From contig NZ_CP051144.1 of NCBI RefSeq assembly GCF_012317385.1, positions 2,046,001 through 2,110,000 of the forward strand: a stretch of 64,000 nt of DNA, in the 5' to 3' direction. Source of the DNA: Romboutsia sp. CE17 (GTDB lineage: Bacteria > Bacillota > Clostridia > Peptostreptococcales > Peptostreptococcaceae). Shown in pieces: positions 63,746 through 64,000 of the stretch. Below the pieces are notes generated by a model, which had not been told where the DNA came from, did not search any database, and worked only from the letters and a program-made list of their open reading frames with translations. Position 1 is the first letter of the stretch. Every line of letters starts with the position of its first letter. A program made the translations under genes and the position numbers.

Positions 63746-64000
63746 CTATATTCTTTCTGCAACTCTTAGTTTTGCACTTCTACTTCTAGGATTAAACTCT
63801 ACTTCTTCTTTACTTGGTAATATTGGTTTTCTGCTTATTACCTTAACTAAAGCTTCTTTATCACACTGACAAATTGGAAGCTCTGGCGGACATACACAAT
63901 CTAATGCTAAATCTCTAAATGCATTCTTAACTATTCTATCTTCTAAAGAATGGAATGTTATTATACAAACCCTTCCTCCTTCATTCATTATAGAAACTGC
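63746..64000 (-). CDS. rsmH: 16S rRNA (cytosine1402-N4)-methyltransferase, C-terminal part
   Basis: The right window edge cuts the gene; about 85 C-terminal codons remain. They contain [40 protein letters not shown] and [15 protein letters not shown], the typical end of RsmH/MraW. It methylates C1402 of 16S rRNA and is usually the gene directly before ftsL in dcw clusters. Here its own terminator and a 5-kb island separate it from ftsL. Confidence 0.95.
   Translation of the reverse strand, partial: AVSIMNEGGRVCIITFHSLEDRIVKNAFRDLALDCVCPPELPICQCDKEALVKVISRKPILPSKEEVEFNPRSRSAKLRVAERI

Overview
The window looks like chromosomal DNA of a low-GC, endospore-forming, anaerobic Firmicute of the class Clostridia. 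Gene order and protein style fit Peptostreptococcaceae (Clostridioides / Paraclostridium / Romboutsia / Terrisporobacter type), judged by recognition and not by a search. Supporting signs are the very A+T-rich sequence, strong AGGAGG-type ribosome binding sites with several TTG/GTG starts, T-box and PyrR leader RNAs, and sporulation genes (spoIVA, spoIIGA, sigE, sigG, spoVD, spoVE). Almost everything is transcribed from the minus strand, so biologically the window reads from right to left.

Layout by coordinate. 1-4.7 kb: start of a yicC gene and dapF (minus), then rqcH, a small repeat protein, a decayed flavodoxin gene and a DUF1294 membrane protein. 4.8-14.4 kb: asnB; a pyrR-uraA unit with a PyrR attenuator before each gene; rluD-lspA; a polysaccharide deacetylase; a DksA-like zinc-finger protein with a DUF5665 protein; and mtnN-trpS behind a tryptophan T-box. 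14.4-19.3 kb: a membrane protein and a triple-rhodanese lipoprotein, a degV gene facing a tetR gene across a palindromic operator, and an SPFH protein. 19.4-27 kb: ileS behind an isoleucine T-box, then the divIVA-ylmH-yggT-sepF-yggS cluster with a HlyD-like adaptor gene. 27.1-29.0 kb: a complete IS1595-family insertion sequence with 8-bp target duplication and an extra passenger gene. 29.1-37.8 kb: ACT protein, spoIVA, gpsA, plsY, der, a DUF512 protein, and two YIEGIA genes with their small partner. 37.8-58.5 kb: phoPR, pgeF, nrdR, ylmC, sigG, sigE, spoIIGA, ftsZ, sbp, two DUF881 genes, ftsQ, murA, murG, spoVE/ftsW, murD, mraY, murF, spoVD and ftsL, i.e. the division and cell wall (dcw) cluster joined to the spoIIG locus. 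58.7-63.7 kb: an isoaspartyl dipeptidase, a NhaC-type antiporter with a near-perfect sigma-54 promoter, and a sigma-54 activator, sitting between ftsL and rsmH. The right edge cuts rsmH.

The main theme is peptidoglycan synthesis, septation and the switch of the same machinery to sporulation. Around it lie housekeeping operons controlled by readable RNA switches. I found no CRISPR array, tRNA, rRNA, prophage or clear defence system. The most noteworthy items are the IS1595 element with an unknown passenger gene placed about 110 bp upstream of the sepF/divIVA operon, the two PyrR attenuators (one whose terminator contains the uraA ribosome binding site), a strong hairpin over the ribosome binding site of the TTG-start murA, an IleS with a GIHH instead of HIGH signature, the sigma-54 island splitting the dcw cluster, and a spoIIG-like promoter with 22-bp spacing.
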